Assembly (NCBI GenBank): GCA_016744515.1
Contig: JADGEF010000022.1
Coordinates: 1-37,744 of the forward strand
Length of the DNA: 37,744 bases
Source of the DNA: Marinifilaceae bacterium
Lineage (GTDB): Bacteria > Bacteroidota > Bacteroidia > Bacteroidales > Marinifilaceae
Reading direction: 5' to 3'
Below are positions 20,272 through 29,253 of the stretch, one piece after another (the first letter of the stretch is position 1; each line of letters begins with the position of its first letter). The position numbers and the translations under genes were made by a program. The notes beneath the pieces were generated by a model. It had not been told where the DNA came from. It ran no database searches and saw only the letters and a list, made by a program, of their open reading frames with translations.

Positions 20272-22665
20272 TTAATTGATCTCGAAAGATAAGCTTAGAA
20301 TAAAATTCCTTCCAGGAGCCGAAATGCCTGATGAATAAGGGCGGTAGGCTTTATCGAAGATGTTTTCAATACTAAAACCTAGAATAATCTTATCTCTAAA
20401 CTGATAACTGTTGTTTAGGTTCACACAAACCCAATTTGGAGAATAGGGTAGACCATTATTATCCTTTGCGTAAAGATGTGACTTATCCTTTTCAGAATCG
20501 GCAAGATCTTTATTCGCAATTTCGCCATTGTAGTCAATGGATAGTTTTGATTTGAGCTTATCGGATTTATATTTTAGAGCTATAGATGCAAAAGTTGGCG
20601 GTACATGTCTTACAGGACTTCCATCTTTATATTCACCTTGAGATCTGTTATAATAGGCATTTATCAAGAAATTTGACGATAGCTGAGCTCTCGCTTTTAA
20701 ACTTAAACCATAAATGGTGGCTTTGTCGTCGTTCACAATGGCTTGAATTTGACTATCAATTCCATCGTACATCAAGGTAGATTCACCGTTGAAAGTATAA
20801 TCTCGACGTACCATAGCATCCTTCAAAATGGAATAGAATCCATTAATATCAACAAAAATATCTTTAGTAATATTTTTGCTTAAGCTAAAGTCGAAATTGT
20901 ATGCGTATTCTGATTTGAGGTTCTTATTTGGAATAACTACTTTCCCTGGCTCTGAATCAAACACCTTACCGATGTCATCGATATTAGGAGCTCTAAAACC
21001 AGTTGTAAAATTTATTTTCAAAATGTAATTATTAGCAGTTTGTAAAGTAGACCCAATACTTCCATTCAAAGCACCAGTATTGAGATCTAAATTATCGAAA
21101 GGAAAGTCGTAGAATTCTTTACTAAGTTTTGATTTTATCCAAATATGGGAGTAGCGTAAGCCTCCGTTTATAGTCCATCTATTGTTAAGTTTCCATTTTA
21201 CATTAATGTAGGACGCAAGACTTGAGTAACTTGAATTATCAGGGTAACGACTCGCTAATGGAGATTGCTCAGAACTCAGAATATTTTTTTTGTGAGCTGA
21301 GGAGTTCAGGTAATTATAAAGATATTCCGTTCCGTAAAAAAGTTCAATTTGTTTATCGATTTTCTTATTAAAATCGATATTAGTAGAGAATATATCCAAC
21401 GCTTCGAAACGCTTACTAATATTGTCATTATTCAATTTTCTGGAATGACGACTTTCTTTATAGTTTTGATAAGCCGAAATGAGCTTGAAGCTATCGTAAA
21501 TTGAAGTTGCTTTTTTATTAGTGATGTTTAGTGAATGAAACTGAAGTTTTTGAGGACCGTAATACCATTCTGCATATTTAAGATGGTCTCCTGAGTATTG
21601 AATAAGTCTATCGTACCTTGGGATGTCCGAAGTCTTAGAAAATAGAAAGTTATATTGAAAATCTAGATCACTTGAAGCTTTGTATCTTAGTTTTTGTATA
21701 ATATTCATTTGATTGAATTTGCTACCTTCTTGTACGTGAGAATTTGAGTTTGGCACGATTAGATCTTTATTATCTAGTCGAATTACGTATTCATTTCTAT
21801 CATATTGATTGGTTCCATTTCTTCCCATTTTTAAATCAGAATAATCTGTATGGCTAATGTTTCCTGCATAACTCCATTTATTGTTTCCTACAAAATAGCG
21901 AGTATTTAAACCAAGCTCGTGATTTGCAGATGCAAATTTAGTTTTATGGTTTATCTGAAAATTTAAATTAGAATTAGTAGAAAATTTTGGCTTAATCGTG
22001 TGAAAATCCATTACACCACCAATAGCATCACTTCCGTATATGACAGAGCCTGGCCCAAGAACAACCTCTGCAGATTCTAAGCTGTTAGGATCGATATTGA
22101 GCAGATTCTGTAGATTACCACTTCTGTAAATTGCGTTATTTAAACGAACACCATCTAGAACTATAAGAACTCTATTCGCTGCAAAACCCCTAATCATTGG
22201 GCTTCCACCACCCATTTGGCTCTTTTGAATAAAGACTTGTCCACTTTCTTTAAGAAGATCTGCTGATGTTGAAACTTCAGAATTTCTAATAGTACCATTA
22301 TCTAGTTGAATTATACTAACTGGAACTTCATTGGGATTTTGCTCCCATTTATTGGCGGCAACGGTTACTTCATTGATATTGAAAAACTGGGGGGTAAGTT
22401 CAACGATAAACGAATTATTGGCAATTTCGGAATACGTAAGGTGAAGATTCTGAAAAGATGGATGTTGAAAAAAGATGATAGCATCCTTTGAGAAATTTGT
22501 TAAATTTGCTTCTCCCTTTTCAGAGCTGTTTGTCGAATAATTTTCTGTATATAAATAGACGTCTTCAATTGGCGTCTTATTAGATGCGTTTCTTATTTTA
22601 AGTTTCTGAGATAGTGATATAAATGAGATGTTTAGGAAAAGGCAGAAGAGTATAGATTTTTGCAT
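20272..22665 (-). CDS. TonB-dependent outer-membrane receptor, haem/iron type
   Basis: This 797-residue protein has a signal peptide (MQKSILFCLFLNISFISLSQ), then a carboxypeptidase-regulatory-like beta-sandwich (about 21-95), a plug domain (about 110-220, with MIRGFAANRVLIVLDGVRLN and VVLGPGSVIYGSDAIGGVMD), and a 22-strand barrel ending FILSLSFEIN. The barrel holds GFRAP near residue 556 followed by IPNKNL about 18 residues later. This arrangement corresponds to the FRAP/NPNL boxes of haem and haemoglobin receptors such as HmuR and HemR, so haem or a haem protein is the favoured ligand; another iron chelate or cobalamin is possible. No haem lyase or TonB gene is adjacent. A dyad at its promoter (22711-22724) suggests repression or activation by a dimeric regulator. 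Confidence 0.88.
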   Translation of the reverse strand: MQKSILFCLFLNISFISLSQKLKIRNASNKTPIEDVYLYTENYSTNSSEKGEANLTNFSKDAIIFFQHPSFQNLHLTYSEIANNSFIVELTPQFFNINEVTVAANKWEQNPNEVPVSIIQLDNGTIRNSEVSTSADLLKESGQVFIQKSQMGGGSPMIRGFAANRVLIVLDGVRLNNAIYRSGNLQNLLNIDPNSLESAEVVLGPGSVIYGSDAIGGVMDFHTIKPKFSTNSNLNFQINHKTKFASANHELGLNTRYFVGNNKWSYAGNISHTDYSDLKMGRNGTNQYDRNEYVIRLDNKDLIVPNSNSHVQEGSKFNQMNIIQKLRYKASSDLDFQYNFLFSKTSDIPRYDRLIQYSGDHLKYAEWYYGPQKLQFHSLNITNKKATSIYDSFKLISAYQNYKESRHSRKLNNDNISKRFEALDIFSTNIDFNKKIDKQIELFYGTEYLYNYLNSSAHKKNILSSEQSPLASRYPDNSSYSSLASYINVKWKLNNRWTINGGLRYSHIWIKSKLSKEFYDFPFDNLDLNTGALNGSIGSTLQTANNYILKINFTTGFRAPNIDDIGKVFDSEPGKVVIPNKNLKSEYAYNFDFSLSKNITKDIFVDINGFYSILKDAMVRRDYTFNGESTLMYDGIDSQIQAIVNDDKATIYGLSLKARAQLSSNFLINAYYNRSQGEYKDGSPVRHVPPTFASIALKYKSDKLKSKLSIDYNGEIANKDLADSEKDKSHLYAKDNNGLPYSPNWVCVNLNNSYQFRDKIILGFSIENIFDKAYRPYSSGISAPGRNFILSLSFEIN

Positions 22666-22710
22666 AGGGTATCTTTATAATAAATTTATAAGACAGGTTT
22701 ATATTTAGAC

Positions 22711-22735
22711 TGTTCTTATGAACAAAACAAAATTA
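22711..22735 (-). promoter_or_regulatory. Promoter -7 box and overlapping dyad of the receptor gene
   Basis: Read on the minus strand, TAATTTTG (22728-22735) is a full -7 match. Immediately downstream, at the expected transcription start, lies the dyad TGTTC-TTAT-GAACA (22711-22724). A dimeric regulator bound there would block initiation. No -33 box is evident. Confidence 0.5.
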
Positions 22736-22764
22736 GAATAAACTTTTGATATAAGTATCATAAA

Positions 22765-22803
22765 AATAAGAGCTTGTCTGAATTGACAAGCTCTTATTTT
22801 TTT
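22765..22803. terminator. Strong terminator after the M49-like gene
   Basis: AATAAGAGCTTGTC (22765-22778) and GACAAGCTCTTATT (22785-22798) form a perfect 14-bp stem with a 6-base loop. T-runs exist on both strands. It terminates the minus-strand gene at 22817-24466 and insulates the receptor promoter. Confidence 0.9.
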
Positions 22804-22816
22804 GTATTATTTTGAA

Positions 22817-24466
22817 TTATTTCATCGTAACTTGATCACCCTGATCGTAAACTACATCTTTAGGAATTTTAGCTCTTTGAATGCGATATAAATCATTTAA
22901 GAGTTCATTATGAATATAACCTTTGTTTTGAATGATTTCACTAGCCATTTCATAATCACCATTGCCTTGAATTTCTAAAACTAATTTAGAAAGAGATTCA
23001 ATGGCTTTCTTCATCTTATAATCGTTAATTTTATACGTCTTTGTTTTTGAATCATACTTAAATGCTTCTTGTTCTTTGAAATAATTGAAGCGAATCATGT
23101 TAGCTACACCTTGGGCATCTGTAACACCAAATCGGATTGAACGGAAAACATCAGCCATATATGTCACATAATTATCCACTAGGTCAACATCTTTAAGTTC
23201 GTTCATTTCGTGAAGCTTAGTGATGAAAAACATCCTTAAAACATCATTCTTCAGTTCTCGAATAATTGCATAATGTTCTTTTAGTGCATCTTTTACGCTT
23301 CCTTTATTAGTAATTGTTTGAGAAATCCCAAGACTATTACTAATCTCATAAAAAATGGTGTTCTGAAAGAAAGATGTGAATTTTACATGTTTTCTCTGCT
23401 TTTCATCAATAACAAGATTCGTAATAGGTTGAAGAATTTTCTGAAATTTTGCTTCCATCACATTTTTAAAGTAAATTTTTCTTGAATTAGTAACAACTCT
23501 TTCAGTTCCTATAGGAAGATTTAGCCCAATTAGTTTACTCCCTGCGTTACAGTAGCCTGCGTTATATAATACATCATAAATAACGATATCAGAATTTGCA
23601 GTAGGAGATTCAGATTTAAATTTATCGTCTACAGGTAAATTTTTCTGCAAGTAAGGAAGTAGTAATGAGAACTTCTTAACATCTTTTGTCCATTCGACAT
23701 TTCTCAATAAAATGAAGGCTCCATATGAGTATTTTGTCCAGATAAGATGATCTTCAAGATTTTCAATTGGACCTGCAACAAAGTCAATTTTATTATCTTT
23801 TAAATTCAACCAAAGAGCATCGCTTTTTGTAAAGTTATCAGTTAATAGATCTTCTGCTCGTTGTAATAGATACGCCTTGAAATCACCACAGTCACATAAT
23901 TCAGCACCTCTGCGCATATACTCAACTGCTTTATTAATTTGAATTTTGTATGCCTCGTGGTATGGTAAAACTTTTAGATCACCTTTTGCATCTTTTTTTA
24001 CGACAGTGAAAGGCTCAAACTTTTCATTCCCAGCAATGGCAAAGAAATCATTTTGGTTCATATCACTCGGAAAGAACCCTGCACCAAGTGGACGTGGAGG
24101 ATAATCATCCGTAAAAGGTGCATCACCATCTAATCTATCCCAAGGTCCATAATTAATCATGGCATAAGCTTTGATATCGGAATCGTCTCCCATTTTATTT
24201 AGAAGCTCATTTTTGTCGCCATAGGATTGTAGCCAGTATAGCTCATCGATGGCATCAGCAGCTCTTAAAAGGTGAGAGAATAATTTGGCATGACCATCTG
24301 ATAAACCACTTAAATCAGCGTTTAGCTTAACCTTTGCATAATTAGCAAGCTTGCGTTGCATCACTGTATCTTTTGTGGTTTTAACCTCTTTTTTTTCAGG
24401 TTGGCAAGCAATAATTGAAGAGAGTACTAGCAGAGCACTTAGGAAAAATAAGTTGTAACGTTTCAT
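22817..24466 (-). CDS. M49 (dipeptidyl-peptidase III-like) lipoprotein with degraded zinc site
   Basis: This 549-residue lipoprotein has a signal sequence ending at the lipobox SSIIAC, with Cys21. The body matches the Zn-dependent hydrolase branch of family M49 as I recall it: YPPRPLGAGFFPSDM near 122-136, IDFVAGPIENLEDH near 227-240, KLIGLNLP near 311-318, and the C-terminal FRSIRFGVTDAQGVANMIRF followed by NYFKEQEAF. Active relatives carry HExxH (HEVAHG) and then EExKAD. Here the first motif reads Tyr373-Glu374-Ile-Ser-Asn377-Ser378 and the second Arg403-Glu404-Leu-Lys-Asn-Asp408. Both zinc-binding histidines are gone and the Glu before the third ligand is Arg. The reading frame is otherwise intact and full length, so the protein is probably kept for a non-catalytic role at the envelope, or uses other chemistry. 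It is monocistronic. Confidence 0.8.
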   Translation of the reverse strand: MKRYNLFFLSALLVLSSIIACQPEKKEVKTTKDTVMQRKLANYAKVKLNADLSGLSDGHAKLFSHLLRAADAIDELYWLQSYGDKNELLNKMGDDSDIKAYAMINYGPWDRLDGDAPFTDDYPPRPLGAGFFPSDMNQNDFFAIAGNEKFEPFTVVKKDAKGDLKVLPYHEAYKIQINKAVEYMRRGAELCDCGDFKAYLLQRAEDLLTDNFTKSDALWLNLKDNKIDFVAGPIENLEDHLIWTKYSYGAFILLRNVEWTKDVKKFSLLLPYLQKNLPVDDKFKSESPTANSDIVIYDVLYNAGYCNAGSKLIGLNLPIGTERVVTNSRKIYFKNVMEAKFQKILQPITNLVIDEKQRKHVKFTSFFQNTIFYEISNSLGISQTITNKGSVKDALKEHYAIIRELKNDVLRMFFITKLHEMNELKDVDLVDNYVTYMADVFRSIRFGVTDAQGVANMIRFNYFKEQEAFKYDSKTKTYKINDYKMKKAIESLSKLVLEIQGNGDYEMASEIIQNKGYIHNELLNDLYRIQRAKIPKDVVYDQGDQVTMK

Positions 24467-24662
24467 AATCGAGGGTATTTTGCGTTAGGTATTAATTGGA
24501 TTCTGTTAGCAATATTCTGTGCAAACAAATAAAGATGAATTGTTTAATTCTAAGTTAAGGATTGTTTCGATTAATTACAAGAAAATTTCTTTACCTAAGT
24601 ATAAGCTACGGATGAATTGAGTGCATGGCGATTTTTAAATTTTTAATGCTGTTTATATAAAG

Positions 24663-24696
24663 CAAAAAAAAACTTGACTGTTTTACCAGCCAAGTT
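24663..24696 (-). terminator. Terminator of the 7TM-HD gene
   Basis: AACTTGACTG (24671-24680) pairs with CAGCCAAGTT (24687-24696) with one mismatch and a 6-base loop. On the minus strand a run of nine T follows. Confidence 0.85.
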
Positions 24697-24701
24697 CTTT
24701 C

Positions 24702-26819
24702 TTAATCTCTTTTAATTTCTTCAGGGTACTCTATTCGTGCATGATAAATATTAATGAGCATCTGAGTAAATATTTGTTTAACCTGGTGAATGTTTTTAAA
24801 ACTGATGTCAGCCATCTCAAATCGATTTTCAGAAATCTGTTTATTTATCAGGCTTACAACTAAGTTTTCAATTGTTTTAGGAGTTTTTTCTTTTAAACTC
24901 CTCGATGCTGCTTCAACTGAATCAGCCATCATCAAGACTGCTGTTTCCTTTGAAAATGGATCAGGACCAGGATAGGTGAATTTTTCTTCGTCTATCTCTT
25001 TGTCTGGATATTTATTTTTGAACGATGTGTAGAAATACTGTACACGTCCTGAACCATGATGTGTTTCAATAAAATCGATAATCTGTTGAGGTAGCTTGTG
25101 CTTCTTGGCTATCTTAACACCGTATTTCACATGATCTGTGATGATTTGTGCAGATTTATCAAACTCTAAACTATCATGAGGGTTTCTATTGGTCATTTGA
25201 TTCTCGATGAAATAGATAGGGTTTTTCATTTTCCCGATGTCATGGTAAAGTGCACCTGTTCTTACTAAAAGAGGGTTGCCACCAATTTCATTTATAGCTG
25301 CTTCAGCAAGATTTGACACTGTTAACGAATGTTGAAAAGTTCCAGGAGAATGCTGAATGAGTTTACGTAGAATTGGATGATTTTGGTTGGCAAGCTCAAT
25401 TAAAGTTACGTCAGAAATAAATCCAAATAATTTTTCGAAAATGTATATTAGCGAATACGAAAAGGTTAATAGAAGCCCATTAATTGCAAACCACATGAAG
25501 TTTGTCCATTCAATTTCTTGAACACTTCCTTCCTGAGTAATTGCGAAAGCAAAATACACGATGCTATACGTGAAGAATGTAATAATAGCAGTAACAACTA
25601 ATTGCCCTCTTCTTTCGAGCTGAGGTAAAGAGTAAATAGCCATAATTCCTGCAGAAAGCTGTAAGAATAGAAATTCGAAGCTATTAGGTGCTAAAAATCC
25701 ACATAGTAATAAGGCAATGATATAAATAAATAAGGCAGACCTAGAATCGAGTAGTGTTCTAAGAACTACGGGAATCAGTACAAATGGAATTATGTAGATA
25801 TTGATGTTTGGGAATTTAATAGCCAAACTTGAAAGTCCTACAAATAGTGTTATTAAGAGTAATATAAAAAGAAGCTTTTTGTTGTCTTCGAGTATTTGTA
25901 AACGAAAATTTCTGAGATATAAGAATAATAAAACTAGACAGGCAAGAATCAATAAGCTTTGTCCGCCCATTATTAAATAATGGCTTTGCGATGATCCTAA
26001 TATACTTTCGTACTCACTCTTTAAGGACTCTAAAATTCTAAAAGTATCGTCATCAATAACATCTCCAATTAGAGCAATTCGCGTATCAGCTTTAATTAAG
26101 CCTTTAGTAAGTGAAATATTACTTAGCATGCTATTTTTAACCTTCTCCGACATCTTTTCATTATAAATAAGATTGGGAGTGAGGTAAGTATCTAAATTCA
26201 GATTCTGAAAAAAGATGTGGTAGCTCTTGTTTTTAAAATCATTTTTTAAGCTATTACTTATAAATTCATAAGCAATTCTAGGCGTGTATAAGCTCTTGGT
26301 TTCTACCTTCTCACTAACATTATTAACTGTTCTATTAACTTTATCAGGAGATTTAAACTTAGTGTTGGAAGCTTCCAAAATTCCAATATCATAAATTCCT
26401 GAAATAATATCTTGGAAATAGAGATGAAGGCGTTTTTTCTCAATAGCAATTTTTGCTTTACTGTAATTCAGCCTTTTGAAATTTTCCGTCTGGCTGTAAA
26501 CTGTCCATTTCTTATTGAAATTCGAATTGAATTTGGTTTTTATTTTTTTTAAAACCTCTGGTTTAAATTGATAGTAAGGGTAGTAGTTTGCTAGAAGACT
26601 ATCTCTATTTTCATTTAGTTCAGCTTCCGTTTTATGAATTGCAAAATCGAAAGGTGCAATCAGAGTTTCGTGCATCCAAGGCTTTCCTTTCTGAAACTCG
26701 TATCTAAAATTCCCAATATTAGGATATATAAGAGATAGAATGCCTAAGGTAATAATGAAAAGTAGAACTCGATATATGGCATTGATATTCTGTCTAATCC
26801 AGCGGATGTATTTCTTCAT
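24702..26819 (-). CDS. pgpH: 7TM-HD cyclic di-AMP phosphodiesterase, PgpH type
   Basis: This 705-residue inner-membrane protein has an N-terminal helix (about 14-33), a large extracytoplasmic 7TM-HD sensor domain (about 35-275), seven closely spaced helices (about 280-460) and a cytoplasmic HD hydrolase domain. Metal-binding residues of the HD domain are visible: His497 (FQHSLTVSN), His526-Asp527 (LYHDIGKMKNP), His563 (ITDHVKYG), His587/His588 (IETHHGSG) and Asp633 (MMADSVEAASRSL). PgpH-type proteins hydrolyse c-di-AMP to pApA and so affect osmotic balance, K+ uptake and cell-wall stress. The length agrees with PgpH of Firmicutes and its Bacteroidota homologues. The terminator directly downstream shows single-gene transcription. 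Confidence 0.92.
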   Translation of the reverse strand: MKKYIRWIRQNINAIYRVLLFIITLGILSLIYPNIGNFRYEFQKGKPWMHETLIAPFDFAIHKTEAELNENRDSLLANYYPYYQFKPEVLKKIKTKFNSNFNKKWTVYSQTENFKRLNYSKAKIAIEKKRLHLYFQDIISGIYDIGILEASNTKFKSPDKVNRTVNNVSEKVETKSLYTPRIAYEFISNSLKNDFKNKSYHIFFQNLNLDTYLTPNLIYNEKMSEKVKNSMLSNISLTKGLIKADTRIALIGDVIDDDTFRILESLKSEYESILGSSQSHYLIMGGQSLLILACLVLLFLYLRNFRLQILEDNKKLLFILLLITLFVGLSSLAIKFPNINIYIIPFVLIPVVLRTLLDSRSALFIYIIALLLCGFLAPNSFEFLFLQLSAGIMAIYSLPQLERRGQLVVTAIITFFTYSIVYFAFAITQEGSVQEIEWTNFMWFAINGLLLTFSYSLIYIFEKLFGFISDVTLIELANQNHPILRKLIQHSPGTFQHSLTVSNLAEAAINEIGGNPLLVRTGALYHDIGKMKNPIYFIENQMTNRNPHDSLEFDKSAQIITDHVKYGVKIAKKHKLPQQIIDFIETHHGSGRVQYFYTSFKNKYPDKEIDEEKFTYPGPDPFSKETAVLMMADSVEAASRSLKEKTPKTIENLVVSLINKQISENRFEMADISFKNIHQVKQIFTQMLINIYHARIEYPEEIKRD

Positions 26820-27041
26820 ATTATAGAGTTTGGAGTCTGTTTAAAATCTTAAATTATATTCAAAGTACTCAGATAAAAGTAATCATTATCCTTTAAAATA
26901 AGGTCTTGTTGACTCTTTTTGCATTATTATTAAGCTTAAGAGAAAAAAGGGAGTAAATGATTTGATTTATTTATATATTTGATTCAATTACGTTCAATAA
27001 AATAATTAAGTATTAATCAATAGCTAAAACTTGTATTGCAA

Positions 27042-27836
27042 ATGACCTATGGTATTTCTGATTTAAGTATTATTCCTGTTCGGAAAGAACCAACTGAAAA
27101 AAGTGAGATGCTTAGTCAGATTCTTTTTGGTGAGCATTTCGAGGTGATAGAATCTACTGAGAAGTGGTCAAAAGTTAAATTGGCATTCGACAAGTATGAA
27201 GGTTGGGTTGACAGTTTGATGATTACTGAGATTGAAGAAGATCTTTTTAATAAACTGAATAAAGGTTTTCCTGTTGTAGCTAATGATACGTTTAACTTGG
27301 TTTTTCAAGAGAAGGATTATTCAAACAAGTTAATTGTTCCAGCTAGCTCATTCCCATTTTGTGATTTAGAGAAAAAAACGTTCATGTTAGCTGATAAGAT
27401 TTATCATTATCAAGGAGTGGTTTCTTCCAATGGTAAAAAGCCTGAAGAGCTTAGAGATTCTCTTATTGAATCGGCATTGAAGTATTTTAATGCACCTTAT
27501 CTATGGGGAGGACGTACACCGTATGGTATAGATTGTTCGGGGCTGAGCCAAATCGTTTATAAATTAAATGGTATTTGTTTACCTCGTGATGCGAGTGAGC
27601 AAGTTAAAGAAGGTGAAGTTTTAACTTTTGTTGAAGAAGCTTTACCAGGTGATTTAGCCTTTTTTGATAATGCAGAAGGTCAAATTAATCATGTTGGTAT
27701 TATTTGGGATCGACATAAAATTATACATGCCTCAGGAAAGGTGCGTATTGATAATGTAGATCATCTTGGAATATTTAATGTAGATACTCAACAATATTCT
27801 CATAAACTTAGAGTGATAAAAAGGATTATTCCTTAA
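27042..27836 (+). CDS. NlpC/P60 peptidase with SH3 domain, no signal peptide
   Basis: This 264-residue protein starts at the ATG at 27042; a TTG two codons upstream is less likely. An SH3b-like region occupies about 1-62 (VRKEPTEKSEMLSQILFGEH, later WVDSLMITE), a linker domain follows, and then NlpC/P60 (about 135-262). The catalytic triad is Cys165 in YGIDCSGLSQ, His217 in INHVGII and His229 in KIIHASG. The gene lacks a signal peptide, so it probably acts in the cytoplasm, like YkfC-type enzymes that cut the gamma-D-Glu-diaminopimelate bond of recycled muropeptides. This substrate is inferred from family and location. It is divergent from the 7TM-HD gene and ends at a hairpin. Confidence 0.88.
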   Translation: MTYGISDLSIIPVRKEPTEKSEMLSQILFGEHFEVIESTEKWSKVKLAFDKYEGWVDSLMITEIEEDLFNKLNKGFPVVANDTFNLVFQEKDYSNKLIVPASSFPFCDLEKKTFMLADKIYHYQGVVSSNGKKPEELRDSLIESALKYFNAPYLWGGRTPYGIDCSGLSQIVYKLNGICLPRDASEQVKEGEVLTFVEEALPGDLAFFDNAEGQINHVGIIWDRHKIIHASGKVRIDNVDHLGIFNVDTQQYSHKLRVIKRIIP

Positions 27837-27856
27837 TCACAATTAGTCATATACCA

Positions 27857-27889
27857 ATAAAGCCACTATTCCTCGAATAGTGGCTTTAT
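27857..27889. terminator. Hairpin between convergent NlpC/P60 and ZIP genes
   Basis: ATAAAGCCACTATT (27857-27870) and AATAGTGGCTTTAT (27876-27889) form a perfect 14-bp stem with loop CCTCG. There is no extended T-run, but its position between converging genes supports termination in both directions. Confidence 0.75.
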
Positions 27890-27904
27890 GAGTTCAGATT
27901 GTTT

Positions 27905-28723
27905 CTATAAGAATAGTAGCAGGCTAGCAGCCATTACAGCCATCCCTGCAATTAAACCATAAATTGCAATATGATGTTCTCCATATTCTTCAGCAGTAGG
28001 TAGGAGTTCGTCGAGCGAGATAAAAACCATAATACCTGCAACACCTCCGAACAAAGTACCAAAAATGGTATCATTTAAGCCCAAAACAGAATAAATCAGA
28101 AAAAAACCGATTAGCGCTCCAATAGGTTCTGCTAAGCCAGATAGAAAGGAGTATACAAATGCTTTTTTTCTACTACCAGTTGCATAGAAAATAGGTACTG
28201 AAACCGCAATTCCTTCTGGTATATTGTGAATTGCAATAGCCACTGCAATAGGGATGGCAATAGTAGGGTCTGTTAAGGCTGCAGCAAATGTTGCTAAACC
28301 TTCAGGAAAGTTGTGGATTCCGATAGCTAATGCCGAGAACATGCCCATTCTCATCAATTTTTTATCTTTCAATTTTTTCTCATCAAGATCTTCAATTTTT
28401 TTAACCTCATGAGGGTTTTCATATGATGGAATCATTCTATCGATGATAGCTATAAACATGATACCTCCAAAGAAGGAGAGAATAGCATAAATGGTTCCAT
28501 TCACTTCACCATGAGCGCCTACTAAGGCATCTTTTGCTTTTTGTAGAATTTCCACAAAAGAAACATAGATCATTACACCAGCAGAAAAGCCAAGAGATAA
28601 CGATAAAAATTTTGTATTTGTTCGTTTTGCAAAGAATGCAATGGCACTACCAATACCGGTAGAAAGCCCTGCAAAAAGCGTAAGCCCAAACGCAAAAGCA
28701 ACTGTGTCAAAATCAAATTCCAT
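27905..28723 (-). CDS. zupT: ZIP-family zinc/divalent metal transporter, ZupT type
   Basis: This 272-residue inner-membrane protein has eight predicted helices. The two metal-coordinating ZIP motifs are present: [14 protein letters not shown] near 137-150 and [12 protein letters not shown] near 166-177. An acidic/basic loop ([17 protein letters not shown]) lies between helices 3 and 4. The family imports Zn2+, Fe2+, Mn2+ or Co2+ into the cytoplasm. No Zur-like operator was recognised. It is transcribed alone from a promoter with a full-match -7 box. Confidence 0.92.
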   Translation of the reverse strand: MEFDFDTVAFAFGLTLFAGLSTGIGSAIAFFAKRTNTKFLSLSLGFSAGVMIYVSFVEILQKAKDALVGAHGEVNGTIYAILSFFGGIMFIAIIDRMIPSYENPHEVKKIEDLDEKKLKDKKLMRMGMFSALAIGIHNFPEGLATFAAALTDPTIAIPIAVAIAIHNIPEGIAVSVPIFYATGSRKKAFVYSFLSGLAEPIGALIGFFLIYSVLGLNDTIFGTLFGGVAGIMVFISLDELLPTAEEYGEHHIAIYGLIAGMAVMAASLLLFL

Positions 28724-28760
28724 ATAGTTCGTTTTTGTTTTTTTATTGTTTTATGAAGTA

Positions 28761-28768
28761 CAAAGATA
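28761..28768 (-). promoter_or_regulatory. -7 box of zupT
   Basis: Minus-strand TATCTTTG matches TAnnTTTG and lies 38 bases upstream of the zupT ATG. A TTTG is present 13 bases further upstream, closer than the usual 19-21. The remainder of 28724-29018 holds no recognisable gene. Confidence 0.5.
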
Positions 28769-29018
28769 TAATTATTTAGAACAAATCTTAATAAGCTGCT
28801 TTGTTTTTCAATGGTTTGGTAAGGTTTTGCAGACATCTGATAATGAGATCATCCCAAATCTGCTGTATTTAAAGTAATATATTGACTATAAGTAGTGTGT
28901 AAATCAGTCTCATGTCTTTATTCTCATCTCTCAGTATCTATTGTTTTTTTGTATATGAAAAAATCATGTTTTAAATTTACTATGATTATCGATACAGGTT
29001 TAATTTAAAGGTTCTGCT

Positions 29019-29186
29019 ATGACTTATTTTATCTCAAATGAATGTATTGCATGTGGTTCTTGTATGAATGAATGTCCAGTTGATGCGATTTCAGCGGGAG
29101 ATATATTTGTTGTTAATGCAGATGATTGTATTGATTGCGCTGCGTGTACAGAGGTTTGCCCTGTAGATGCGATTTCAGAAGTATAA
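29019..29186 (+). CDS. Small 2[4Fe-4S] ferredoxin
   Basis: This 55-residue protein starts at the ATG at 29019. Two C-x2-C-x2-C-x3-C-P motifs are seen: Cys9-Cys12-Cys15-Cys19-Pro (CIACGSCMNECP) and Cys37-Cys40-Cys43-Cys47-Pro (CIDCAACTEVCP), each followed by VDAIS. Both motifs are complete, so it should hold two [4Fe-4S] clusters and carry low-potential electrons in the cytoplasm, as in clostridial-type ferredoxins. The two halves are clearly duplicated. It stands alone between divergent and convergent neighbours, so its redox partner cannot be read from context. A hairpin terminator lies 22 bases downstream. Confidence 0.95.
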   Translation: MTYFISNECIACGSCMNECPVDAISAGDIFVVNADDCIDCAACTEVCPVDAISEV

Positions 29187-29207
29187 AAAAAGAAAGACGA
29201 ATCAATA

Positions 29208-29237
29208 AAAAAAGGATGGCTAAAACCATCCTTTTTT
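29208..29237. terminator. Terminator shared by ferredoxin and YfcC-type gene
   Basis: AAAAAAGGATGG (29208-29219) pairs perfectly with CCATCCTTTTTT (29226-29237) with a 6-base loop. The A/T flanks give a U-run on either strand, and the genes converge here. Confidence 0.85.
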
Positions 29238-29253
29238 ATTAGATATCTTAGGA

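Noticed and set aside
22817..24466. Treating the M49-like gene as a pseudogene
   Set aside because: The frame is intact over 549 codons, with a lipoprotein signal, normal length and its own terminator; only catalytic residues are changed.
28573..28836. 87-codon minus-strand frame overlapping the start of zupT
   Set aside because: It is a shifted frame of the ZIP gene extended into the promoter; the -7 box lies inside it and the product has no sensible composition.
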